Of a DNA stretch of 64,000 nt, positions 15,767-23,184 are shown in pieces. The stretch is taken from assembly GCF_012933465.1 (NCBI RefSeq), contig NZ_JABBND010000008.1:62001-126000 (forward strand). The letters run 5' to 3'. The position numbers and the translations under genes were made by a program. The stretch is from Actinomycetospora sp. TBRC 11914 (GTDB lineage: Bacteria > Actinomycetota > Actinomycetes > Mycobacteriales > Pseudonocardiaceae). Position 1 is the first letter of the stretch. Each line of letters starts with the position of its first letter. The notes under the pieces are model-generated. The model had not been told where the DNA came from, did not search any database, and was given only the letters and a program-made list of their open reading frames with translations.

Positions 15767-18259
15767 TCACTGCGCCAGCGCCGCGCGTCCCAGGCCGAGC
15801 AGGAGCGGGCGCACCTCCGGCAGGTCCACCGCGAACCGGCGGAACCCGAGTGCGTACAGCTGCGCTGCGACCGCGTCGGAGACCGTCCCCGAGAGCCGCA
15901 CCCCCACCGGGACGTCCGGGTGCGCCCGCGCCACCTCGGCCAGCCCGGCCAGCAGCGGCTCGACCGACGGGTCGATCGCGTGTCGCGGGTCGGTCGAGAG
16001 CAGCCCGCGCGCCACGTAGGAGTCCAGCGGCGCCGCGGTGAGGAACTGCCGCGCCGGAATGCCGAACATCGCCGCCTGCAGCGCCCGGACCTCCAGCCAC
16101 ACGACGGCGCTGTGCGCGGCCAGGGCGTCGGCGTTCAGCACGGCCCGCGGGCTGGTGAGGTAGGTGCCCATCCCGGGCCCCGCGCCGTCGGCCTCCGCCA
16201 GGGCACGCACCTCGGCGGGGTCGGAGACGTGGCGCACCGCGAGCCGCATCCGCCCGCCGTAGCCGGACTCGGCGGCGGCGAGGGCGAGACCCGCCCGCTG
16301 GGCGGCGACGAGCGCCGGCACCCCGAGCGGCAGGGCGAGCTCCGGGTGCCGCGTGGTCACCGCCGTCTGCTGGAGCAGCTCCCGGGACTCGTCGGCGAGC
16401 AGGTCGATGGCGCGCACGTCGACGTCGGCGCCGCCCGCCTCCGCGAGCAGCCCGGAGACCTGCCGCGCGACGGCCTGCCGGACCTCGTCGAGCGCGGTCC
16501 CCGACCCGCCGCCGTCCCACCCCTTCTCCAGCAGGGTCTCGACGAGGTGGTTGAGGTCGCCGGACGCGGCCAGCACGTCGTCGACGGCGGTGACGATCCC
16601 GGTGGCGCCCGCCTCCCGTGCCGCCACCACGTCCGCGGGCACCGTGACGCGGGCGAGCACCGCCGCGCCGGAGGCCTGCGTCGCCGCCGTCAGCAGCGCG
16701 TCCATCGCCTCGGTGGCCGCGGCCGGCGTCGTCGTCGGGAGCGCCCCGGCCACCAGCTCGCCCGAGGCGCCGTCGAGCGAGACCGGGTCGCCCTCGGCGA
16801 GCACCCGCTCCCCCACCCGGACCGTCCGCGCCGCCGCGTCGATCTCCAGCTCACCCGCGCCGACGACGCACGCCGTCCCGAGGGCGCGCGCGACGACGGC
16901 GGCGTGGCTCGTCGAGCCGCCGGTGGCGGTGACGATGCCGCGGGCGGCGATCATGCCGTGCAGGTCGGCCGGGCTGGTCACCGCGCGGGCGAGGACGACG
17001 TCGGCGCCCGCGTCGGCCCGGTCCTTGGCGCGGTCGGGGTCGAGGACGAGCTCCCCGCTCACCTGTCCCGGGCACGCCCCGATGCCGGTCACGACCACCC
17101 GCCCCGCCGCGCGCGCCTCGTCGAGCGCGTCGCCGTCGAAGCCCGGCCGCGCCGCCGCCCGGAGCTGCTCGGCCGTCACCAGGGACAGCGCGCGCGACGG
17201 CGAGGCGGTGCCGTCGCGGAGCAGGTCGGCGGCGATCCGCACCGCGGCCTCGGGGGTGCGCTTCGCGCTGCGGACCTGCAGGAACCAGACGACGCCGCGC
17301 TCGACGGTGAACTCGACGTCGAGCACGTCGCCGTGCCGGGCCTCGAGCCCGGCGCACGCCCCCTCGAGCTCGCGCAGCAGCGGGGCCGGCAGCGCCCGCG
17401 CCACCGGGTCCGGGGTCCGCGTCCCGGCGACGACGTCCTCCCCCTGGCTGTGCGCGAGGTACTCGCCGTAGAGGCCGGGCTCGCCGGTCACCGGGTTGCG
17501 GGTGAACACGACCCCGGAGCCCGACGAGTCGTCCAGGTTGCCGAACACCATCGCCTGTACGACGACGGCCGTGCCCATGTCGTGCGGGATGCCGTGGTGC
17601 TCGCGGTAGGTGCGGGCGCGGCGGGTGTTCCACGAGCGGAACACCGCCTCGACCGCGTGGCGGAGCTGCTCGTCGGGCACCGCCGGGACGCTCTCGGCGA
17701 GCTCCTCGTCGAGCGCCGCCTCGGCGGCGGCCCAGACGCGCTCGTAGGCGTCGGCGGGGTCGTCGTCGGGACGGATCCGCGCGACGACGGCGTCGACCGC
17801 GTCGCGCTCGTCCAGCGCGCCGAGCACGATCTCGGAGTACATCGCGTGGAAGCGGGCCACGAGGTCGGCCATGAACGCGGTGTCTCCCGCGCGCTCCGCG
17901 ATCGCGATCGCCGCCTCGCGGGAGAGCCCCAGGTTGAGGACGGTGTCCATCATCCCGGGCATCGAGACCGGTGCCCCCGAGCGCACGGAGACGAGCAGTG
18001 GCTCCGGGCCGGTCCCGAAGGTCCTGCCGGTCGCGGCCTCCATCGCCGACAGCCGGTCGCGGAGCTCGTCGACCAGCCCGTCGGGCAGCGCCCCGCGGTC
18101 GAGGTAGAGGTGGCAGGCGGTCGTGACGACCACGCAGCCCGGCGGGACGCGGAGCCCGTCGCGGGTCATGCGCACGAGCCCGGCGCCCTTGCCGCCGAGG
18201 AGCTCGACGTCGACCTCGCCGTCGTCGGTGAACGCCCTGGTCCAGCCGGGTGCGCTCAC
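15767..18259 (-). CDS. PPDK-like phosphotransferase with degenerate C-terminal barrel
   Basis: The 830-residue protein has a pyruvate-phosphate-dikinase ATP-grasp region (1-340): LGGKGAGLVRM, SVRSGAPVSMPGMMDTVLNLGL (91-112), SGSGVVFTRNPVTGEPGLYGEYL and WFLQVRSAKRT. A swivel domain follows, with the phospho-histidine His452 in GGSTSHAAVVAR. The C-terminal 330 residues sit where PEP/pyruvate binds but lack the GTNDLTQ-type and ICGE/Cys motifs that the canonical PEP synthase at 28264-30657 retains. The ATP half looks active; the acceptor half does not look able to use pyruvate. GTG 18259 overlaps the 205-aa gene's stop by four bases. Likely transfers phosphate to another acceptor (inference). 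Confidence 0.82.
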   Translation of the reverse strand: MSAPGWTRAFTDDGEVDVELLGGKGAGLVRMTRDGLRVPPGCVVVTTACHLYLDRGALPDGLVDELRDRLSAMEAATGRTFGTGPEPLLVSVRSGAPVSMPGMMDTVLNLGLSREAAIAIAERAGDTAFMADLVARFHAMYSEIVLGALDERDAVDAVVARIRPDDDPADAYERVWAAAEAALDEELAESVPAVPDEQLRHAVEAVFRSWNTRRARTYREHHGIPHDMGTAVVVQAMVFGNLDDSSGSGVVFTRNPVTGEPGLYGEYLAHSQGEDVVAGTRTPDPVARALPAPLLRELEGACAGLEARHGDVLDVEFTVERGVVWFLQVRSAKRTPEAAVRIAADLLRDGTASPSRALSLVTAEQLRAAARPGFDGDALDEARAAGRVVVTGIGACPGQVSGELVLDPDRAKDRADAGADVVLARAVTSPADLHGMIAARGIVTATGGSTSHAAVVARALGTACVVGAGELEIDAAARTVRVGERVLAEGDPVSLDGASGELVAGALPTTTPAAATEAMDALLTAATQASGAAVLARVTVPADVVAAREAGATGIVTAVDDVLAASGDLNHLVETLLEKGWDGGGSGTALDEVRQAVARQVSGLLAEAGGADVDVRAIDLLADESRELLQQTAVTTRHPELALPLGVPALVAAQRAGLALAAAESGYGGRMRLAVRHVSDPAEVRALAEADGAGPGMGTYLTSPRAVLNADALAAHSAVVWLEVRALQAAMFGIPARQFLTAAPLDSYVARGLLSTDPRHAIDPSVEPLLAGLAEVARAHPDVPVGVRLSGTVSDAVAAQLYALGFRRFAVDLPEVRPLLLGLGRAALAQ

Positions 18260-18873
18260 TCGGCCCGCTCCCGGCCGAGCGTGCGCAGCAGGTCCTCGTG
18301 GAACTCGAACCAGACGGTGTGGATCGAGTCGCGGGTCGGGGACGACACGAGGTCGTGGTCGCCGTCGTCGATGCCGGCCAGGGCGGTCGCGAAGCGCGTC
18401 GCGTAGGTGGCGAAGCGCGCGTCGTGGCGGGCGAGCGCCGCGATCAGCCCGTCGAGCCGCCCGACCAGGCGCTCCAGCCGGCTGATGACCTTCCCGTCGT
18501 AGGCGGCGTCGGTGTGGTCGTTCGCGACCTTGCGCCCGCCCACGTCGACCTGCTGCCAGGAGGACATCGTCGTGAGCAGCGCGGCGTTGGTCTTCTCGAA
18601 CTGCTCGACGAGCGCGAGGACGTCGTCGTCGCCCCGGACCCCCGCGTAGATCTCGGCGGCGGTCGCGGCCAGCCGGGGCTCGGCCTCGTCGGTCGGCAGG
18701 GCGGCGCCGCCGGCCACCACCGCGAGGCCGCCCGCCGCCAGGGACGCGAGGCGCTCCTCGACGTCGTCCGGGGACAGCTCCACGACCGCCGCGATCGCCG
18801 GAGCGCCGGCCATCTTCTTCAGGGCGAGGACGTTGAGGACGTCGTAGTCGGGCTTGGCCAGGGTCGTCGTCAT
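18256..18873 (-). CDS. helical protein of the dikinase-like operon, winged-helix-like N-terminus
   Basis: The 205-residue protein is unrecognised. Residues 8-65 (DYDVLNVLALKKMAGAPAI ... DDVEERLASLAAGGLAVVAG) have the spacing of a winged helix, and the remainder is helical, with LVEQFEKTNAALLTTMSSWQQ and paired helices around KVISRLERLVGRLDGLIAAL. It starts at ATG 18873 behind CCCAGGAGGAGCTCC and is coupled to the PPDK-like gene by a GTGA overlap, so it is probably a subunit or partner of that enzyme rather than a separate regulator. No catalytic motif is visible. Confidence 0.6.
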   Translation of the reverse strand: MTTTLAKPDYDVLNVLALKKMAGAPAIAAVVELSPDDVEERLASLAAGGLAVVAGGAALPTDEAEPRLAATAAEIYAGVRGDDDVLALVEQFEKTNAALLTTMSSWQQVDVGGRKVANDHTDAAYDGKVISRLERLVGRLDGLIAALARHDARFATYATRFATALAGIDDGDHDLVSSPTRDSIHTVWFEFHEDLLRTLGRERAE

Positions 18874-18965
18874 GGAGCTCCTCCTGGGAAGTCGACGGCC
18901 GGGTGCGGCGCCCACGCGGGGCCGCACCCGGCCGGGGACCGGCCGCCGTCACCGGCGGTGGCGGC

Positions 18966-20399
18966 TCAGAGCCAGCGGTACTTCGACCGGGTCGGGCTGA
19001 TGCCGTCCGGGAAGGGCAGGTAACCGGCACCGGAGAAGATCTTCGACGGCACCGTCTCCTGGGCGAATCCCCGTTTGGTGATGTCGTAGTAGTAGTTCGC
19101 GACGCGCTGGTCGATCTCCCACAGGTCGTAGTCGCGGCACGCCTTCTCGTACGTCCCGGCCTTGCGCATGTGCGGGAGGATCATGTCGATGTAGTAGACG
19201 TACTGACCGTTCCAGATGAGGTCGCGGCGGCACATCTTCGACGTCTTCGTGTACAGCTTCAGCGTCGCCTGCTGCACCCGACCCAGGTGGTCGCCCAGGT
19301 CGGAGATCGGGATGTTGTAGACCTCGCCCATCGGCGTGTCCCACTTCTCCCGCGCGAACACCGCGCCGCCGACGACGGCCTGCAGGTAGTTCTTGGGCCG
19401 CGTGAACGTGGTCGAGATGTCGTTCACCCGGATCTCCTCCAGGTTCATGATGTCCGGGTCGAGGACGAGCGCGAGCGTGTAGACGTGCGGGAGCTTCGCG
19501 TCCTCGCAGACGTCGCTCCAGTGGAAGACCTCCTCGTTGACGAAGAGGTCGCGCAGGATCAGCAGCTTGCCGTCGGGCAGCTCGTACGGGCCGGTGTCAC
19601 CCAGGCCGAGCCGGCAGTCGTAGTGGTCGAGGAACGCGAGCAGTTCGGCGGCCGCGTTGAACTGGGTGAACGCGCCGTGCTCGGGTCCGTCCGGGTCGAG
19701 CGGCTCGACCTGGTTCACGATCGAGTCCAGGAAGTCCTGGTCGTGGATCCGGCAGCGGTACCGGTCCTGGGAGTTGAGGATGTAGCCGTCCTGGCGCTTG
19801 CCCCACAGCACCCGCTGCATGAACTTGAGGATCTCGTTGGACTCCTCGACGTACTCGTCGGGCTTGATCACCTCGAGGGCGAGCAGGCCGCAGCGGCCCA
19901 TGCCGAACCCGACCGCGCCGATGCACCAGTCGTGCACCGCGTTGACCTTGGTGCCGATCTCGCGGCGGGCCGACGCGCCGATGTCCATGATCCCCTGAGC
20001 GCCGCCGACGGCCTCGGTCGTCATGGCCATGAGCTCGGGCCACCGGTAGAACTCGTGCATGAAGGCCAGGATCTCGTACTCCTGGCGGGGGATCATGCCG
20101 GAGACGCCCTCGGTGGCCCGCATGACGAGCACGTCCCAGATGTTCCAGGCGAGGTAGTTGTTGAGGTCGTTCAGCTCGTCGATCGTGAAGTGGTCGCGGA
20201 GGACGTCCTCCTTTGTGACCTTCTCCAGCACCCCGCTCCTGGCGCGGGAGCGCATCATCTTGTCGCCGAGGATGCCGTCGGTGACGGGGTCCATCCCGAC
20301 GAAGTTCCCGGTGTAGGTCAGGTCCTGGAAGCGCAGGCCGTCGTCGGCCTGTTCGTAGCGCTGCCGGAACGTGGCCCTCTTGCCCTCGGTCGTGGTCAT
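18966..20399 (-). CDS. unrecognised 477-aa protein of the dikinase-like operon
   Basis: I do not recognise this 477-residue protein. It is rich in aromatic and acidic residues, has little low complexity, and starts at ATG 20399 after CCAGGAGAGGACC. Noticeable segments are YNYL-like LNDLNNYLAWNIWDVLVMRA, the Gly-rich GGAQGIMDIGASARREIG, VHDWCIGAVGFGMGRCG, and a basic C-terminus SPTRSKYRWL. There is no signal peptide or membrane span. Its place between a swivel-domain gene and the PPDK-like gene resembles the central substrate-binding part of multidomain phosphotransferases such as rifampin phosphotransferase, so it may be the acceptor-binding or catalytic subunit. That is inference. Confidence 0.7.
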   Translation of the reverse strand: MTTTEGKRATFRQRYEQADDGLRFQDLTYTGNFVGMDPVTDGILGDKMMRSRARSGVLEKVTKEDVLRDHFTIDELNDLNNYLAWNIWDVLVMRATEGVSGMIPRQEYEILAFMHEFYRWPELMAMTTEAVGGAQGIMDIGASARREIGTKVNAVHDWCIGAVGFGMGRCGLLALEVIKPDEYVEESNEILKFMQRVLWGKRQDGYILNSQDRYRCRIHDQDFLDSIVNQVEPLDPDGPEHGAFTQFNAAAELLAFLDHYDCRLGLGDTGPYELPDGKLLILRDLFVNEEVFHWSDVCEDAKLPHVYTLALVLDPDIMNLEEIRVNDISTTFTRPKNYLQAVVGGAVFAREKWDTPMGEVYNIPISDLGDHLGRVQQATLKLYTKTSKMCRRDLIWNGQYVYYIDMILPHMRKAGTYEKACRDYDLWEIDQRVANYYYDITKRGFAQETVPSKIFSGAGYLPFPDGISPTRSKYRWL

Positions 20400-20445
20400 T
20401 GACTGCCGGTCCTCTCCTGGCTCGTGTGCTCGGCCGTGCCCTGCG

Positions 20446-20862
20446 TCAGTCGGCGACGACCCGCCCGACCTCGTCGTCGGTGCAGTCCAGGCGGACTTTC
20501 TTGCCGTCGAGCTCGCGGGCGATCTCGACGAAGTGCGCCTCGTCGGTGGAGCCCACGACGTAGCGCGAGTCGCTGTTCGTCAGGTGCGCGGTCATCACGC
20601 ACGGCGTCTGGAACTCGCGCGAGAGGATGCCGAGGTGCGACTCCGGCGCCCCCGACATCGTGATCACGCCGATGGCGCCCATCGAGAGGGCGGGCGCGAG
20701 GAAGGTGGTCGTCCCGCCGCGGACGAGCAGGATGTGCTCGGCGAGCTTGCCCGACTGGATCAGGCCGATGACGTCGGCCGGGGATTCCAGGTACTTCACC
20801 GTCCCCGACGGGGACTTCTTCGTGTCGAAGACGTTGTAGCCCTCGGCGAGGACGTCGGCCAT
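20446..20862 (-). CDS. stand-alone PEP-utilising swivel (phosphohistidine) domain
   Basis: The whole 138-residue protein is one mobile domain of the PEP-utilising enzyme family. GGTTTFLAPALSMGAIGVI is followed by SGAPESHLGILSREFQTPCVM; His76 aligns with the phospho-histidine of GGRTSHAAIVSRELGVPAIV in the canonical PEP synthase of this window. A free swivel could shuttle phosphate between the ATP-grasp partner and an acceptor site on another subunit. ATG 20862 is preceded by CGAGGAGGAACTCC. It is the first gene of the minus-strand operon that ends with the PPDK-like protein, 77 bases downstream of operator 3. Confidence 0.82.
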   Translation of the reverse strand: MADVLAEGYNVFDTKKSPSGTVKYLESPADVIGLIQSGKLAEHILLVRGGTTTFLAPALSMGAIGVITMSGAPESHLGILSREFQTPCVMTAHLTNSDSRYVVGSTDEAHFVEIARELDGKKVRLDCTDDEVGRVVAD

Positions 20863-20938
20863 GGAGTTCCTCCTCGTGTGCCGCAGCGTTGCCCAGGTCA
20901 CAGTGCCCTGGATCACGTTTCCCGCCGATGGCGGGCAC

Positions 20939-20965
20939 GGACAAAGAACTCCGGCGTGCTTGTCT
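20939..20965. promoter_or_regulatory. BMC operator 3, inverted repeat
   Basis: GGACAAA (20939-20945) and CTTGTCT (20959-20965) repeat the operator architecture with the identical 13-base spacer, upstream of the swivel-domain operon (start 20862). The arms differ from the other two sites at the outer or inner base, as expected for a bound consensus rather than a copied repeat. It lies in the divergent region shared with the sulfonate leader peptide at 21036. Confidence 0.6.
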
Positions 20966-21035
20966 CCCCCAGATAGGCCCGTGACGCGGGTCCCGCCCGG
21001 TTGTCGAGCGGGCCGCACGGACGGAGGATCGGGCC

Positions 21036-21122
21036 GTGACCCCCGTCGACGTCGGCCGTCTGCTCACGCGGCGCCGTCACGTCGACCTGGGGCGCGTCAC
21101 CTCGCACGGCTGTCGACCCTGA
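21036..21122 (+). CDS. Cys-containing leader peptide upstream of ssuD
   Basis: A 28-residue frame begins at GTG 21036 behind ACGGAGGATCGGG and contains LLTRRRHVDLGRVTSHGCRP. This matches the actinobacterial leader-peptide pattern (LTRRxHVDLxR...C) found before sulfur-assimilation genes, where slow translation at the Cys codon is thought to report sulfur supply. Here the single Cys is the third-last residue. The alkanesulfonate monooxygenase gene begins 45 bases after its stop. Regulation by attenuation is inferred from the pattern and context. Confidence 0.75.
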   Translation: MTPVDVGRLLTRRRHVDLGRVTSHGCRP

Positions 21123-21167
21123 CCGCGTCCCCGTAGCACCCGACGTCGTCAGAAGGGCCCACCCACG

Positions 21168-22409
21168 ATGGCCACCCCCACGATCACCGCCACCCCCGAC
21201 ACCGCGGGCCCCGGCGGCGGCCCCGTCCCGCCGCTGACCGCGCACTGGTTCCTGCCCACCTACGGCGACTCCCGGGGGCTCGTCGGCGGCGGGCACGGCA
21301 TGGAGGCCCGGGCCGCGGGGACGCCGCGGGAGGCGTCGCTCGGCTACCTCGCGCAGATCACGCGGGCGGCCGAGACGGTCGGCTTCGAGGGCGCGCTCAC
21401 CCCGACCGGTGCCTGGTGCGAGGACGCGTGGCTGACGACGGCGATGCTCGCGGCCGAGAGCGAGCGGCTGAAGTTCCTCGTCGCGTTCCGGCCCGGCGGG
21501 GTGTCCCCGACCCTCGCCGCGCAGATGGGCGCCACGTTCCAGCGCCACTCCGGCGGGCGGCTGCTGGTCAACGTCGTCACCGGCGGCGAGCCCTCCGAGC
21601 AGCGCGCCTACGGCGACTTCCTCGACAAGGACGAGCGCTACACCCGCACCGGCGAGTTCCTCGACGTCGTGCGCCGGCTGTGGGCGGGCGAGCAGGTCAC
21701 CCTCGACGGCGAGCAGGTCCACGTCGAGGGCGCCCAGCTCCAGCGCGTGCCCGACCCGGTGCCGCCGATCTACTTCGGCGGCTCCTCCCCCGCCGCGGGG
21801 GACGTGGCCGCGAAGCACGTCGACGTCTACCTCACATGGGGCGAGCCGCCGGCCCAGGTCGCGGAGAAGATCCAGTGGATCCGCGGTCTGGCCGCCGCCC
21901 AGGGCCGCGAGGTGCGCTTCGGGATTCGGCTGCACGTGATCACCCGCGACACCGCCGACGCGGCGTGGGCGCAGGCCGAGGAGCTGTTGCGCGGCATCCC
22001 GCAGAACATGATCGACGAGGTGCAGGCCGGGCTGTCGCGGAGCGAGTCGGTCGGCCAGCAGCGGATGCGCGCCCTGCACTCCGGGGGCTCGGCGACCGCG
22101 GCCGACCTCGAGGTCTCCCCCAACCTCTGGGCCGGGGTGGGCCTCGTGCGCGGCGGCGCGGGTACCGCGCTCGTCGGGAGCCACGCCGAGGTCGCCGACC
22201 GCATCGCCGAGTACCACGCGCTGGGCATCACCGAGTTCGTCCTGTCCGGCCACCCGCACCTCGAGGAGGCCTACTGGGTGGGCGAGGGACCGCTGGCGGA
22301 GCTCGGCCGGCGGGGCCTCTGGCACCCCGCCGTCGGCTCCGAGGCCGCCCGCGCGGCGGACGCCCCGGCCGCCTCGGTGCCCTTCGCCGTGGCCGGGTCC
22401 GCGCGGTAG
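21168..22409 (+). CDS. ssuD: alkanesulfonate monooxygenase-like LLM flavoprotein
   Basis: The 413-residue protein is a luciferase-like FMNH2-dependent monooxygenase of the SsuD type: LTAHWFLPTYGDSRGLVGG, GFEGALTPTGAWCEDAWL, FLVAFRPGGVSPTLAAQMGATFQRHSGGRLLVNVVTGG and a final GITEFVLSGHPHLEEAYWVGEG. SsuD releases sulfite from alkanesulfonates as a sulfur source using reduced flavin from a partner reductase; none is adjacent. The Cys leader peptide upstream supports sulfur control. ATG 21168 is chosen for its fit to family length; the first 25 residues are poorly conserved. Confidence 0.85.
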   Translation: MATPTITATPDTAGPGGGPVPPLTAHWFLPTYGDSRGLVGGGHGMEARAAGTPREASLGYLAQITRAAETVGFEGALTPTGAWCEDAWLTTAMLAAESERLKFLVAFRPGGVSPTLAAQMGATFQRHSGGRLLVNVVTGGEPSEQRAYGDFLDKDERYTRTGEFLDVVRRLWAGEQVTLDGEQVHVEGAQLQRVPDPVPPIYFGGSSPAAGDVAAKHVDVYLTWGEPPAQVAEKIQWIRGLAAAQGREVRFGIRLHVITRDTADAAWAQAEELLRGIPQNMIDEVQAGLSRSESVGQQRMRALHSGGSATAADLEVSPNLWAGVGLVRGGAGTALVGSHAEVADRIAEYHALGITEFVLSGHPHLEEAYWVGEGPLAELGRRGLWHPAVGSEAARAADAPAASVPFAVAGSAR

Positions 22410-22423
22410 GTAACCTCCGGCCT

Positions 22424-22465
22424 CGTGAGCAGAAAGTGCCGGTATAGCGACACTTTGTGCTCACG
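22424..22465. terminator. 42-bp palindromic element, likely two-way terminator
   Basis: An imperfect palindrome opens with CGTGAGCAGAAAGTG and closes with CACTTTGTGCTCACG. It lies between the ends of ssuD (plus) and the anti-sigma gene (minus), so it could terminate both. A second copy, identical at 35 of 42 positions, lies at 39199-39240 in the same kind of convergent gap, marking a dispersed repeat family. Confidence 0.7.
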
Positions 22466-22479
22466 GGCGCGCAGCGCAC

Positions 22480-23184
22480 CTATGAGCGCATGACGACCGC
22501 ACCCGCCGTCGTCCGGACCTCCAGCCCCGAGACCCGGTCGGGCGGCAGGTCGGTGGCGGCGGCCACCCGGACGTCCTGGCCGGGCGGCGGGCTCCAGCTG
22601 GCGATCTGCTCGAGCCGGCCGTCCACGGCGTGCACGACCAGCACGTAGGTCGTCCGCGGCGCGTCGGCCGGCGCCGGGGCGTGCGGCTCGCCCTCGTAGA
22701 GGCAGGTCAGCGACACCTGGGTGCCCCAGGGCCGGGCGGCCAGCCCGGCGAGCCCGGAGGACTCCGAGCCGGCGACGGCGGGCAGCGCGATCTCCCGCGC
22801 CGGTCCCGCCGCGACCGTGTCGGGGTCGGCGGACGGAGCGCCCGCCGGCGACGCCGTCCAGGTCGCCACCCCGGCGCCCGTCACCAGCGCGAGCACGACG
22901 GCGGCCGCGGCGGTGAGCAGCGCGACGCGGCGTCGGCGGCGGACCCGGCGCACGGTTCCCGGGAGCAGGTCGGGCGGCTCCGGCCCGGTGTCGGGAGCGG
23001 CGTCCGGCGAGCCCGGCGCGGGAGTGGCCGCGCGGGCGAGCAGGCCGGGCAGCCCGGCGACCGACGTCAGCTCCGCCCCGCACGCCGGGCACCCGTCGAG
23101 GTGCGCCTCGAAGGTCTCGCGCTCGGGCGGGTCGAGGGCCCCGAGGACGTAGACCCCCACGTCGAAGCGATGCGAGCAGCTCAC
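22480..23184 (-). CDS. zinc-finger anti-sigma factor (RskA-like)
   Basis: The 234-residue protein has an N-terminal zinc anti-sigma domain with HLDGCPAC (H-x3-C-x2-C) after SHRFDVGVYVLGALDPPE, a Pro-rich linker, one membrane span (VALLTAAAAVVLALVTGAGVATW, about 90-112) and an extracytoplasmic domain with the RskA-like ending (YVLVVHAVDGRLEQIASW). It should hold the ECF sigma factor encoded just upstream until an envelope signal causes proteolysis. The GTG start at 23184 overlaps the sigma gene stop by four bases. Confidence 0.88.
   Translation of the reverse strand: MSCSHRFDVGVYVLGALDPPERETFEAHLDGCPACGAELTSVAGLPGLLARAATPAPGSPDAAPDTGPEPPDLLPGTVRRVRRRRRVALLTAAAAVVLALVTGAGVATWTASPAGAPSADPDTVAAGPAREIALPAVAGSESSGLAGLAARPWGTQVSLTCLYEGEPHAPAPADAPRTTYVLVVHAVDGRLEQIASWSPPPGQDVRVAAATDLPPDRVSGLEVRTTAGAVVMRS

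Noticed and set aside
15767-18259. Calling this gene a normal pyruvate phosphate dikinase
   Set aside because: The C-terminal PEP/pyruvate motifs kept by the true PEP synthase at 28264-30657 are missing.
18966-20399. Naming the 477-aa protein a phenylphosphate synthase or rifampin phosphotransferase subunit
   Set aside because: The operon context is suggestive, but I see no motif that supports either name.
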